Both the position numbers and the translations under genes were made by a program. From Hellea sp. (GTDB lineage: Bacteria > Pseudomonadota > Alphaproteobacteria > Caulobacterales > Maricaulaceae): a stretch of 44,820 bases of DNA. The stretch is from assembly GCA_020629875.1 (NCBI GenBank), contig JAHDCL010000012.1, positions 4,076 through 48,895 on the forward strand. The letters are read 5' to 3'. Position 1 is the first letter of the stretch. Each line of letters begins with the position of its first letter. Shown one piece after another: positions 26,501 through 34,476 of this stretch. Below the pieces are notes generated by a model, which worked only from the letters and a program-made list of their open reading frames with translations, made no database searches and was not told the DNA's origin.

Positions 26501-27727
26501 ATGCAAGCGCAACCCGCTCTTGAGCTATCGCAAACCGTTGCAACAAATTCGGCTCCGCCGGAGGTGGACGTGCGCCGTCAATTGGCGAAGCGTCTGTCCG
26601 ATGTGATTTGTATTCCATCGAGCCATCTAACGCCGCAAGAACGCCATATGGCGGGTGATGTGTTGGTGGAATTATTGCGTGATGCAGATGTGAAGCTAAG
26701 AGAGTCTGTGGCGAAACGCCTTGTGATGCTAAATGAAGCCCCGCGCACGATTTTGGTCATTTTGGCGAAAGACGACATCCAGGTGGCACGCCACGTTTTG
26801 GAAGAAAGTAGAAGTCTCTCCGATTCTGACCTTATTCAAATTGCTCGAAAGGTTTCGGGGGCACACCGTAAGGTCATTGCAAAGCGCCGCAAAGTCTCAG
26901 ACTCTGTTGTGGACGCCATTGTAGAGTTTCTCGAGGAGGATGTTGTTGAAACGCTTCTTAAGAACAAGGGCGCTAGTTTTTCTGAAACCGCTCTCCAGCG
27001 TATTTTGACGGTATCGCGATCCCATCAGCCCTATGTGAAGCTCTTGGTACAGCGCGAGGAGCTTCGCCCCTCACATGGGCTAACGATGTTTTGGTGGGCG
27101 GATTCTGAAAACCGTAAGAAAATCCTTCACCGCTTTGCCGTGACCCGCACTGTTTTGCAGGAAAGCTGTCATGATTTGTTTCCGAAAGCTGCCGCCGAAG
27201 GGTGGTCGGATGCGGGCGTGCGGAAGGCTCTGCAATTTATCGAGCGTCGTCAGCGTAACCGCGCCGCTATGGAACGCAGCGAGTTTAAGACCTTGGAAGA
27301 AGCCATTGAGGCCGCAATGACGACAGGCCTGACGAGGAAACTAACCGAAGAAATTTCCTATATTTCAGGAATTAAACCGGCTACGGGGGCGCAAATTCTC
27401 ACTGATAAAACAGGGGAGGCGATTGCTATCCTTTGTAAGGCGCCGGGCCTAAAGCGAGAATATGTCGAAAAGATTTGGCGGGCCTTAAAGCGCCCAGTCC
27501 ATGATGTGACAGGTGAGATGCACGCGGACCTCGCGCGCGTTATCCAAACATATGATGTGATTTCCACCGATAAAGCTCAAACGGTGCTCAGATATTGGAA
27601 CTGGTCTTTGACGGCATCGCTCAATGCCGATGTTCTGCGTCATATTAAAGATGGTGTCATTCCGCGCGAGGAAGAATATGGCGCTGCCGCTATCACGGCT
27701 GCGCTTGTCTTCGGCCATCGCCAATAG
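26501..27727 (+). CDS. DUF2336 domain protein
   Basis: The 408-residue protein is largely alpha-helical, with HEAT-like repeats (LRESVAKRLVMLNEAP, DIQVARHVLEES, DSDLIQIARKVSG). This is the pattern of DUF2336, a family found mainly in Alphaproteobacteria and without an assigned function. No signal peptide or membrane segment is visible, so it is probably cytoplasmic. The 120-base gap to the divergent ptrB gene must hold promoters for both, but I could not pick a clear pair of boxes. No terminator is evident in the 143 bases before the antiporter operon. Confidence 0.8.
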   Translation: MQAQPALELSQTVATNSAPPEVDVRRQLAKRLSDVICIPSSHLTPQERHMAGDVLVELLRDADVKLRESVAKRLVMLNEAPRTILVILAKDDIQVARHVLEESRSLSDSDLIQIARKVSGAHRKVIAKRRKVSDSVVDAIVEFLEEDVVETLLKNKGASFSETALQRILTVSRSHQPYVKLLVQREELRPSHGLTMFWWADSENRKKILHRFAVTRTVLQESCHDLFPKAAAEGWSDAGVRKALQFIERRQRNRAAMERSEFKTLEEAIEAAMTTGLTRKLTEEISYISGIKPATGAQILTDKTGEAIAILCKAPGLKREYVEKIWRALKRPVHDVTGEMHADLARVIQTYDVISTDKAQTVLRYWNWSLTASLNADVLRHIKDGVIPREEEYGAAAITAALVFGHRQ

Positions 27728-27870
27728 CTCAAAGCAAGTAATTCACAAATAAAACGAAGAAAATCGTCGCTTTTTGCCCGATTTGACTTCCCCTAGACAT
27801 TTCACACGTCTAAACACGCGCCACGGCCGTAGAGTCGTAACCGGGAACGGTATAGGTGGAGTGACTATTA

Positions 27871-28362
27871 ATGCGTTTTGCATTTATCCTTTCATTAGCA
27901 ATGGTTGCGGCTTGGCTAATTTTGTCAGGCTACTTTATCCCAATGATATTGACCTTTGGCGCGATCTCCATTGCAATCGTCGTTTGGATGTGTAGCCGAA
28001 TGGGTATTCTTGATGGCGAGACCGTGCCCTATCTATCGCTGTTACAAACACTGTCATATTATGTTTGGCTTTTTGCTGAGATCGTAAAGGCCAATTTTCA
28101 GGTGGTTAAGGCGGTTCTTAGCCCAGATCTAGAAGTGTCGCCCACTCTTGTTAAAATTCCGCTCAATACAGATGTTGATGTTGCGGAAGCCATGTTTGCC
28201 AATTCCATCACGCTAACGCCGGGGACTGTCAGCGTGGATATGCAGCCCGACCATATATTGGTGCATGCTCTGCTAGAAGAAATGAGCGCGCCAGAAGATT
28301 TTGCAGAAATGGAAGAACGCTCCGCGTGGGCTGTGGGTCATAAAATTGGAGGGGCTTATTAA
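27871..28362 (+). CDS. mrpE: Monovalent cation/H+ antiporter subunit E (MrpE/MnhE)
   Basis: The ATG at 27871 has GGTGGAG (27856-27862) upstream. The 163-residue protein has membrane helices over its first 70 residues and a soluble C-terminal part with the family's signature NSITLTPGTVSVD. It is the first gene of a ten-gene antiporter operon whose members overlap or abut. MrpE is needed for assembly and activity of the Na+(K+)/H+ antiporter in the inner membrane. The stop is directly followed by the start of mrpF. Confidence 0.93.
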   Translation: MRFAFILSLAMVAAWLILSGYFIPMILTFGAISIAIVVWMCSRMGILDGETVPYLSLLQTLSYYVWLFAEIVKANFQVVKAVLSPDLEVSPTLVKIPLNTDVDVAEAMFANSITLTPGTVSVDMQPDHILVHALLEEMSAPEDFAEMEERSAWAVGHKIGGAY

Positions 28363-28674
28363 ATGGAGCATTTCCTCGGATATTTTAATCTCGCCGCTGC
28401 GTTTTTTGTGATCATCAGCATGGTGATGATGTTGGGGCGCCTGATGGGCGGGCCGACGCTTTATGATCGTCTGCTGGCTGTGAACTCTTTTGGTACAAAG
28501 ACGATATTATTCCTCTGCGTGTTTTGCTTTGTCATTGATAGGCCGGACGGCGTGGATATTGCGCTGCTCTATGCTTTGATGAACTTCATTGCGACAATCG
28601 CGGTGCTAAAGTTCTTTAACTACAAAAACCTGGGCGTTTCTCTCCTCCAAGAGCAAATGGAGGAGGATTCGTGA
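28363..28674 (+). CDS. mrpF: Monovalent cation/H+ antiporter subunit F (MrpF/MnhF)
   Basis: The 103-residue protein has three membrane helices with the conserved GPTLYDRLLAVN motif between the first two and DIALLYALMNFIATIAVLK in the third, both typical of MrpF. It begins with the base after the mrpE stop and overlaps the next gene at GTGATG, so translation is coupled. It is a small membrane subunit of the antiporter complex. Confidence 0.93.
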   Translation: MEHFLGYFNLAAAFFVIISMVMMLGRLMGGPTLYDRLLAVNSFGTKTILFLCVFCFVIDRPDGVDIALLYALMNFIATIAVLKFFNYKNLGVSLLQEQMEEDS

Positions 28675-29078
28675 TGATTTCCCTTCTGCTCGCCGCTGCA
28701 TCTGCTGCTGAACCTAGCGCTGCTCTGAATATTGATTGGCTTGGCCTGCTTCGAACTGCGCTCGCATGTTTGTCCATATTAGCGGGTTTATTCTTCGTGC
28801 TCGCCGGCACATTAGGCGTGTTACGTTTGCCCGATTTTTACACGCGCCTTCATGCAGCCGGCATGACCGATACTCTGGGCGCAGAGCTCATTCTTCTAGG
28901 TCTCATCATTCAATCAGGCTTCACGCAAATGAGTTTGAAGCTTTTATTGGTGGCATTTTTCTTACTGCTGACCAGTCCCACTGCAACTCATGCTATCGCC
29001 TATGCTGCGCATAAGGCTGGTCTTGAGCCGAAGCTGGGTAAGTATAAAGCCCCTTCGGTTGATGGAGATGGCTCATGA
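28674..29078 (+). CDS. mrpG: Monovalent cation/H+ antiporter subunit G (MrpG/MnhG)
   Basis: The ATG at 28674 overlaps the mrpF stop and has GGAGG (28662-28666) at 7 bases; a GTG three bases earlier would be too close to it. The 134-residue protein has three membrane helices and the family motif GVLRLPDFYTRLHAAGMTDTLG. It overlaps the next gene by four bases (ATGA). The N-terminus has about 20 extra hydrophobic/Ala residues before the core. Confidence 0.93.
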   Translation: MISLLLAAASAAEPSAALNIDWLGLLRTALACLSILAGLFFVLAGTLGVLRLPDFYTRLHAAGMTDTLGAELILLGLIIQSGFTQMSLKLLLVAFFLLLTSPTATHAIAYAAHKAGLEPKLGKYKAPSVDGDGS

Positions 29079-30160
29079 TTATGGCTGCATCATTTGTTCC
29101 TCCGACCATGATATTGGATCTGGCCTTGATGGCGATGCTTGTCGCCGTGGCCTTTGCTATCGTGCGCTTGCGCAGCCTTTTTGCGATTGTGATGCTGCAA
29201 GGTGTTTATTCATTGGTTTGTGCGGCTTGGTTTGTCTCGCTTGATGCTGTTGACGTTGCCTTTACGGAAGCTGCTGTTGGCGCAGGGGTGTCTACGGTGT
29301 TGATGCTAGCGGCGATGTTGCTGGCGGACCGCAAGTCCGAACCCGTGCCAATGGCCAAACAAATTGCTCCACTTATTGTTGTTGTCGTGGCGGGCTTAGC
29401 GATGTTTTACGCTATCGGCGATATGCCGGCTTATGGCGATGCTAATTCTCCCGCCAATAGCGGTCCGGGAATGGATTATATCGAGCGCACGACCGATGAA
29501 ATTCACATTCCGAACGTCGTGACGGCGGTTTTGGCGAGTTATCGTGGATATGATACCTTCGGCGAAGCTGTTGTGATTTTTGCGGCTGGCCTTGGTGTGT
29601 TGCTGCTTTTGGGTCTTAACGGCAATGCGGGGCGCTGGACGGCTATGCCAAATGGACAGCGTATTTCTGCGCCTTCCGCGCCTTCTGCGGCGACGCCCAC
29701 GTCGGCGCCACAACCTACGCGGCGACCTCATTCCTCACAGGCTCTAAAAGGGCCCGTCAGAGAGGAGGGGATTGCGGCATCCAGGGCATTAAAAGCCGCT
29801 GATGCGCCGTTAAAGGGACCTGTCATAGAGACATCACCCTCAACCCCAAAGCGTAGAGGGCGACCAAAGGGGGCGAAGAATAAACCCAAGGTGAGTTCGC
29901 CGGCAGCAGAGGTTGCTGCAGAAGCACCCGCGCCCAAAAGACGAGGCCGTCCGCCAGGGTCGAAGAATAGAGCAAAAGGCGCAACTGCAAAAACAACGAC
30001 TGCCCCTAAGCCCGCTCCAAAGAAACGCGGGCGCCCGCCGGGGTCAAAGAATCAGCCGAAAGCTGCTGATACAAATGCAGTCGCATCAACAACTCCGAAG
30101 CGTGGCCGCGGCCGCCCAAAGGGGTCTAAAAATAAGCCTAAGACAGGAGGCACATCCTAA
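29075..30160 (+). CDS. MbhD/MbhE-like (DUF4040) antiporter subunit with AT-hook-like C-terminal tail
   Basis: The 361-residue protein overlaps mrpG by ATGA and mrpB by TAATG, so the reading frame is certainly used as read. Residues 1-85 match the DUF4040/MbhD unit (AIVMLQGVYSLVCAAW). Residues 90-180 match the MbhE-like end of MrpA (PNVVTAVLASYRGYDTFGEA, then a final helix at about 164-181). In classical Mrp operons both units form the C-terminus of the large MrpA. After the last helix comes a Pro/Ala/Ser linker and then, at residues 259-356, four copies of an AT-hook-like motif (RGRP followed by K/P-G-S/A-K-N). Such motifs bind the minor groove of AT-rich DNA. A DNA-binding tail on an ion-transporter subunit is unexpected. 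The tail would need to face the cytoplasm, which I cannot prove. Confidence 0.82.
   Translation: MIMAASFVPPTMILDLALMAMLVAVAFAIVRLRSLFAIVMLQGVYSLVCAAWFVSLDAVDVAFTEAAVGAGVSTVLMLAAMLLADRKSEPVPMAKQIAPLIVVVVAGLAMFYAIGDMPAYGDANSPANSGPGMDYIERTTDEIHIPNVVTAVLASYRGYDTFGEAVVIFAAGLGVLLLLGLNGNAGRWTAMPNGQRISAPSAPSAATPTSAPQPTRRPHSSQALKGPVREEGIAASRALKAADAPLKGPVIETSPSTPKRRGRPKGAKNKPKVSSPAAEVAAEAPAPKRRGRPPGSKNRAKGATAKTTTAPKPAPKKRGRPPGSKNQPKAADTNAVASTTPKRGRGRPKGSKNKPKTGGTS
29849..30142 (+). repeat. Four AT-hook-like repeats encoded in the tail of the MbhD/E-like subunit
   Basis: Copies begin at 29849, 29936, 30020 and 30098, about 26-29 codons apart. They encode KRRGRPKGAKNKPK, KRRGRPPGSKNRAK, KKRGRPPGSKNQPK and KRGRGRPKGSKNKPK. 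The Ala/Pro/Thr-rich linkers between them differ, so selection appears to keep the motif, not the spacer. Confidence 0.85.
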
Positions 30161-30600
30161 TGCGTGATCCTCATGTTATTTTGCGGGTTATCAGTAAGTT
30201 TCTGATACCCTTTATCGCTCTTTTTGCCTTCTACGTGCAATTTCACGGTGATTTCGGACCAGGCGGAGGATTCCAAGCGGGTGTCATTTTGGCAGCTTCT
30301 GTTATCCTTTATGCCCTGATCTTTGGTCTCGATGCTGCAAAGAAAGCCTTCCCGCCGAGCTGGGTACGTATTGGCATGACACTGGGCGTATTGCTCTACG
30401 GCGGAACCGGTGTCGTGACATGGATATTGGGCGGAGATTTTCTTTCCTATGGGGTGTTAGCCGAGAAATCCTATCACGGTCAGCATTATGGTATTATCGC
30501 CGTTGAGCTTGGTGTCTTATTTGCTGTTACAAGCGTGATGATTGCGATTTTCTATGCTTTTGGATCACGTCAACCTGATCACAATGAAGAGGATTGGTAA
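30160..30600 (+). CDS. mrpB: Monovalent cation/H+ antiporter subunit B (MrpB/MnhB)
   Basis: The 146-residue protein has four membrane helices and the MnhB signature FHGDFGPGGGFQAGVILA. Its ATG overlaps the previous stop and its TAA overlaps the next ATG (TAATG both times), giving tight translational coupling. It is a core membrane subunit next to MrpC in the complex. Confidence 0.94.
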   Translation: MRDPHVILRVISKFLIPFIALFAFYVQFHGDFGPGGGFQAGVILAASVILYALIFGLDAAKKAFPPSWVRIGMTLGVLLYGGTGVVTWILGGDFLSYGVLAEKSYHGQHYGIIAVELGVLFAVTSVMIAIFYAFGSRQPDHNEEDW

Positions 30601-31067
30601 TGTTCTCTGTAATTTTTGAGCAGTATAATTATGCAGTTGTCATCATTTTGATGATGACAGGGCTTTATGTCGTTTTCGCGAGCCGGAACCTAATTAAAAA
30701 GCTCGTCGGTTTGTCTATTTTCCAGACCTCGGTTTTCCTTCTTTACATCACAATTGGTAAAGTTGCGGGTGGTCAGCCGCCAATTATCGTTGATAGTCAT
30801 GGCGGCGAACATGCGGCGTTGGAGCCCGTTTTGGTTGCAGCCGCGGGCGGCGAAAAAGCGGCTGGTTATGCTGCGGGGCATTCTGAAGTGCTTTATTCAA
30901 ACCCGCTTCCGCATGTGTTGATCCTCACTGCCATTGTGGTGGGTGTTGCGACGTTAGCGATTGGTCTTTCACTGGTTGTGCGAATTCGCGAAGTTTACGG
31001 CACAATCGAAGAAGACGGCATCGATATACTTGATTATCGTTATAATCTTGAGGGCGTTGAGGACTAA
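30600..31067 (+). CDS. mrpC: Monovalent cation/H+ antiporter subunit C (MrpC/MnhC, NuoK-like)
   Basis: The ATG at 30600 overlaps the mrpB stop; a TTG six bases earlier is less likely. The 155-residue protein has the three NuoK-like helices (RNLIKKLVGLSIFQTSVFLLYI and LPHVLILTAIVVGVATLAIG). An insertion of about 40 residues between helices 2 and 3 is rich in Gly, Ala, His and Glu, making it longer than typical MrpC. The C-terminal tail is acidic. The stop overlaps the mrpD start. Confidence 0.92.
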   Translation: MFSVIFEQYNYAVVIILMMTGLYVVFASRNLIKKLVGLSIFQTSVFLLYITIGKVAGGQPPIIVDSHGGEHAALEPVLVAAAGGEKAAGYAAGHSEVLYSNPLPHVLILTAIVVGVATLAIGLSLVVRIREVYGTIEEDGIDILDYRYNLEGVED

Positions 31068-32605
31068 TGGAAATCTTGTCTTTATTCCCAGCTTGGCTGC
31101 TCGAACAAGGCCCAGCCTTTGTGATCGTCTTGCCTCTGCTTATGGGGGCTATTACCGCTATTTTGCCAAGCCGAACTTTGGCGTGGTGGACAGCTTTGGT
31201 TGTCACGCTGCTCTGTACGGTTACGGCCTTCGCCCTTTTGCTTCAGGTCTATTCCGAGGGGGCTTCGCTTTACACGATGGGAGGGTGGGACCCGCCACAT
31301 GGTATCTCGCTTGTTATTGACGCGCTCAGCGCGCCCGTCTTATTCCTTATCGCTGCGATGGCTGTTGTAACGGTTATTTATGCTATGCCGGCTACGATTG
31401 CCGAGGTGGAACCCAAAAAACGCGCACCATTTTACGCCGCTTTCCTGCTTTGTTTCGCTGGCCTGATGGGCATGGTGGTGACGGGTGACGCTTTTAACGT
31501 CTTCGTATTTCTCGAAGTTAGCTCTATTTCAACATATGCGCTTGTGGCCATGGGCGCTGCGCGCGACCGCAGGGCTCTAACCGCTGCGTATAATTACCTT
31601 ATTATGGGCTCGATCGGCGCCACTTTCTTCGTCATTGGCCTTGGCTTTATGTTTATGGAGACTGGCACGCTCAATATGGCGGATATGTCTCGTATCCTCG
31701 CTGATTTGGATGGTGGATCGCGCGTTGCCAAAGTTGGCTTTGGTTTCATTATCATTGGTTTGGGGCTAAAGCTCGCCATGTTCCCGCTTCATACGTGGCT
31801 TCCAGGGGCCTATGCTTATGCGCCGACAAAGGTAACCGTCTTTTTGGCCTCGACAGCGACTAAGGCGGCGCTTTATTTGCTCCTGCGTTTCACCTTTACT
31901 GTGTTCGATCCAAGTTTTGATTATGTCGCAGTTGTTCTGAAATACATCCTAATCGGCGTTGGGGTTGTTGGAATGGTGTTCGCCTCTCTGCAGGCGATTT
32001 TCCAAACCGATGCCCGCCGGACCTTGGCCTATTCCTCAGTTGCTCAAGTGGGTTATATGCTTTTGGGCGTGGGCCTTGCCACAGCGGCAGGCATTGCTGC
32101 GGGTTATCTGCACCTGCTAAATCACGCGATTATCAAAGGTGGCTTGTTCCTAGCGATGGGCGCGTTCTGGTATCGTTTTGGAATTACGCGCATCCAGGAT
32201 TTTAGCGGTTTGTCCAAAACCATGCCGTGGACAATGGGCGCCTTTATGCTCTCTGGTTTATCCCTGATTGGCGTGCCCTTCACAGCAGGATTTGTGTCTA
32301 AGGTGAACCTAACCATCGCGGCCGCTGATAAAGGCTGGTGGTGGGCTGTTGGGGTCATTGTTGTAACGTCCGTTTTAGCTATCATCTATATTGGCCGTAT
32401 TTTGCTCGCGGCCTATTTCGGGTCACCCCCATTAATTGACGGGCAGCCAGCAAAGAAAAATGAAGCGCCGTTGATGATGCTTATCCCAATGTGGTTCTTG
32501 GCTGTTTTATCGATAGCAGTTGGGTCAAACATTCTTGGTTTGGGCGATGATTTTGTTATGGCTTCGGAGCGTGCTGCCGCGCTTCTGACAGGGCAGGGAG
32601 GTTAG
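31067..32605 (+). CDS. mrpD: Monovalent cation/H+ antiporter subunit D (MrpD, first antiporter-like subunit)
   Basis: The 512-residue protein is a proton-translocating antiporter-like subunit with about 14 helices. It shows the conserved Glu of helix 5 (NVFVFLEVSSIS) and the Lys of helix 7 (GLKLAMFPLHTWLPGAYAYAP), followed by TKVTVFLASTATKAALY. These residues carry protons in MrpD, NuoL, NuoM and NuoN. It overlaps mrpC by one base. It is the closest of three such subunits in the operon to true MrpD. Confidence 0.93.
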   Translation: MEILSLFPAWLLEQGPAFVIVLPLLMGAITAILPSRTLAWWTALVVTLLCTVTAFALLLQVYSEGASLYTMGGWDPPHGISLVIDALSAPVLFLIAAMAVVTVIYAMPATIAEVEPKKRAPFYAAFLLCFAGLMGMVVTGDAFNVFVFLEVSSISTYALVAMGAARDRRALTAAYNYLIMGSIGATFFVIGLGFMFMETGTLNMADMSRILADLDGGSRVAKVGFGFIIIGLGLKLAMFPLHTWLPGAYAYAPTKVTVFLASTATKAALYLLLRFTFTVFDPSFDYVAVVLKYILIGVGVVGMVFASLQAIFQTDARRTLAYSSVAQVGYMLLGVGLATAAGIAAGYLHLLNHAIIKGGLFLAMGAFWYRFGITRIQDFSGLSKTMPWTMGAFMLSGLSLIGVPFTAGFVSKVNLTIAAADKGWWWAVGVIVVTSVLAIIYIGRILLAAYFGSPPLIDGQPAKKNEAPLMMLIPMWFLAVLSIAVGSNILGLGDDFVMASERAAALLTGQGG

Positions 32606-32606
32606 C

Positions 32607-34091
32607 ATGGCTTATACTGCTGAACTCGCATTATTCCTTTTGCTGCTAATCCCGCTTGCGGCGGCCGCTATCATTCCGCTTTTCGGGCGTCAGCCAAATC
32701 TACGCGAAGGCGTGACTTTTGTGGCAGGCGTGCTGCTACTGCTCAACGTCATCGGCTTGATTTCTATGGTCGCGGCCGGGGATAGGCCAGAGCTGCATCT
32801 CTTTACTTTTGCGGGCAATTTTGACGTTCGCCTGAAATTGGAGCCTCTTGGCGCAATATTCGCGGCCATTGCCAGCTCCCTTTGGATTTTGAATTCTCTC
32901 TTCACGCTGGGTTATATGCGCGGGAATAATGAGAAAAATCAGACGCGTTTCTTCGCGTTTGTGGCCATCGCCATCTTCGGCGCTATGGGCATTGCGGCTT
33001 CGGCGAACCTGATCACGCTCTTCATATTCTACGAAGCGCTGACGATTTCTACATTTCCTCTTGTAACCCATAAGGGCGATGCCAAAGCGAAACGCGGCGG
33101 CACGATTTACGCATTGATTTTGATGGGCACATCGCTTGCGCTCTTGCTCCCGGCCATTATCGGAACGCAAGTTATCGCAGGTACGACTGAGTTCACTGTT
33201 GGCGGCGTATTCCCGGAAGGGACAAGTACGGTTGCCACCTCAATTCTACTTTTCCTCTTTGCTTATGGTATAGGCAAGGCGGCACTTATGCCCGTTCACC
33301 CCTGGCTTCCAAATGCCATGGTGGCGCCGACACCCGTATCAGCCCTTCTCCATGCTGTGGCTGTTGTGAAAGCGGGTGTGTTCTCAATCCTGAAGGTTGT
33401 CATTTTCATTTTCGGTGAAGCCGTCATGGCGGATACTTCGATGAGCACCTTCCTGTCTTGGATTGCTGCTATCTCGATTGTGGTCGCTTCAGTGATTGCG
33501 CTACGTCAGGATAACCTCAAAGCGCGCCTGGCTTACTCTACTGTTTCGCAGCTCTCCTATATCACTTTGGGAGCTATGCTTGCGACACCCGCCGCCTTTA
33601 TTGGCGGGGCACTGCAAATCGTCATGCATGCTTGGGGCAAAATTACGCTCTTTATGTGTGCGGGCGCGATTTATACGGTCGCTCACCGCGCCGAAATATC
33701 CAAACTGGATGGTCTCGGTCGAACGATGCCCTGGGTCTTTGGCGCGTTCCTTGTGGGCTCACTCTCTATCATAGGTATTCCGCCCATGGGTGGCTCTTGG
33801 CCAAAATTCTATCTTATGCTTGGCTCGCTTGAGAGCGGGAAAGGTATATTGATGGCGGCGCTGATTGTGTCCTCTATCTTGAACATTATATACTTACTCC
33901 CAATTTCCGTGCGGGCCTTTATGAAACCTGCTGCTAATCCAGAGGCAGACCTGCACCTGCTCGAGGAGCGTAAGAAGCACCGCTGGGTGATTGTACCGCC
34001 AGTATTGTCCGCACTGGGGGCCTTTATTTTGTTCTTCTATGCGGGCTCCATAGTTGATTTCCTACAGCCCATTATTTCGGGCGGAGGTTAG
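32607..34091 (+). CDS. Second antiporter-like (MrpD/NuoM-type) subunit
   Basis: The 494-residue protein starts two bases after mrpD ends. It has the antiporter core: Glu in LITLFIFYEALTIS, the helix-7 Lys segment (GKAALMPVHPWLPNAMVAPTPVSALLHA) and a further Lys in AVVKAGVF. The first helices are shorter than in NuoL. It is a paralogue of the preceding gene but clearly diverged. Such D-type duplicates probably take the place of the N-terminal antiporter half of MrpA, which is absent from this operon (inference). Confidence 0.9.
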   Translation: MAYTAELALFLLLLIPLAAAAIIPLFGRQPNLREGVTFVAGVLLLLNVIGLISMVAAGDRPELHLFTFAGNFDVRLKLEPLGAIFAAIASSLWILNSLFTLGYMRGNNEKNQTRFFAFVAIAIFGAMGIAASANLITLFIFYEALTISTFPLVTHKGDAKAKRGGTIYALILMGTSLALLLPAIIGTQVIAGTTEFTVGGVFPEGTSTVATSILLFLFAYGIGKAALMPVHPWLPNAMVAPTPVSALLHAVAVVKAGVFSILKVVIFIFGEAVMADTSMSTFLSWIAAISIVVASVIALRQDNLKARLAYSTVSQLSYITLGAMLATPAAFIGGALQIVMHAWGKITLFMCAGAIYTVAHRAEISKLDGLGRTMPWVFGAFLVGSLSIIGIPPMGGSWPKFYLMLGSLESGKGILMAALIVSSILNIIYLLPISVRAFMKPAANPEADLHLLEERKKHRWVIVPPVLSALGAFILFFYAGSIVDFLQPIISGGG

Positions 34092-34092
34092 T

Positions 34093-34476
34093 ATGACTGA
34101 AAATAACACACCCGATACGCTTACAAAAAAAGAGCTTGAGGAGCGCCAGAACGCGCATCCGTTTGCTGTGCCATTTTTATGGCTGGGCAATCAAAAAGTG
34201 ATTGATAATTTCATTTGGTTTCCCGTTCTTGGGATGATTGCGATGATTGCGCTTGGTATCGTCTATCCGCAGAAACATCCGGCGCCTTGGGATGTCGTTC
34301 CCGGCTCTTGGGCGATTATTGGGTTCGCGGCTTATACATTTATCGTGCTCTGCGCTAAGCCCCTTACGGCTCTGCTCGCGCGAGATGAAGATTATTACGG
34401 GGAGGGCGGCTTGCCTGATCCTGAATATTCGACAGAACATACCGCCCATGAGCATGGGGGAGACCATCATGATTGA
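34093..34476 (+). CDS. Small membrane protein with histidine-rich C-terminus, inside the antiporter operon
   Basis: The ATG at 34093 begins one base after the previous stop. The 127-residue protein has a charged N-terminus, two membrane helices (about residues 38-57 and 72-92) and an acidic tail ending in HTAHEHGGDHHD, which could bind a metal ion. I do not recognise the family. Its position between two antiporter-like subunits, overlapping the next gene by 8 bases, marks it as a subunit or assembly factor of the complex (inference). Both termini should be on the same side of the membrane. Confidence 0.75.
   Translation: MTENNTPDTLTKKELEERQNAHPFAVPFLWLGNQKVIDNFIWFPVLGMIAMIALGIVYPQKHPAPWDVVPGSWAIIGFAAYTFIVLCAKPLTALLARDEDYYGEGGLPDPEYSTEHTAHEHGGDHHD

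Noticed and set aside
27783-27812. TTGACT and an imperfect repeat TAGAC/GTCTA upstream of mrpE considered as promoter and operator
   Set aside because: No -10 box lies at an acceptable spacing from TTGACT, and the arms are only five bases.
29849-30142. AT-hook tail considered as a frameshift or a separate gene
   Set aside because: The frame is continuous with the membrane part, there is no internal ribosome site before the repeats, and the stop overlaps the mrpB start.
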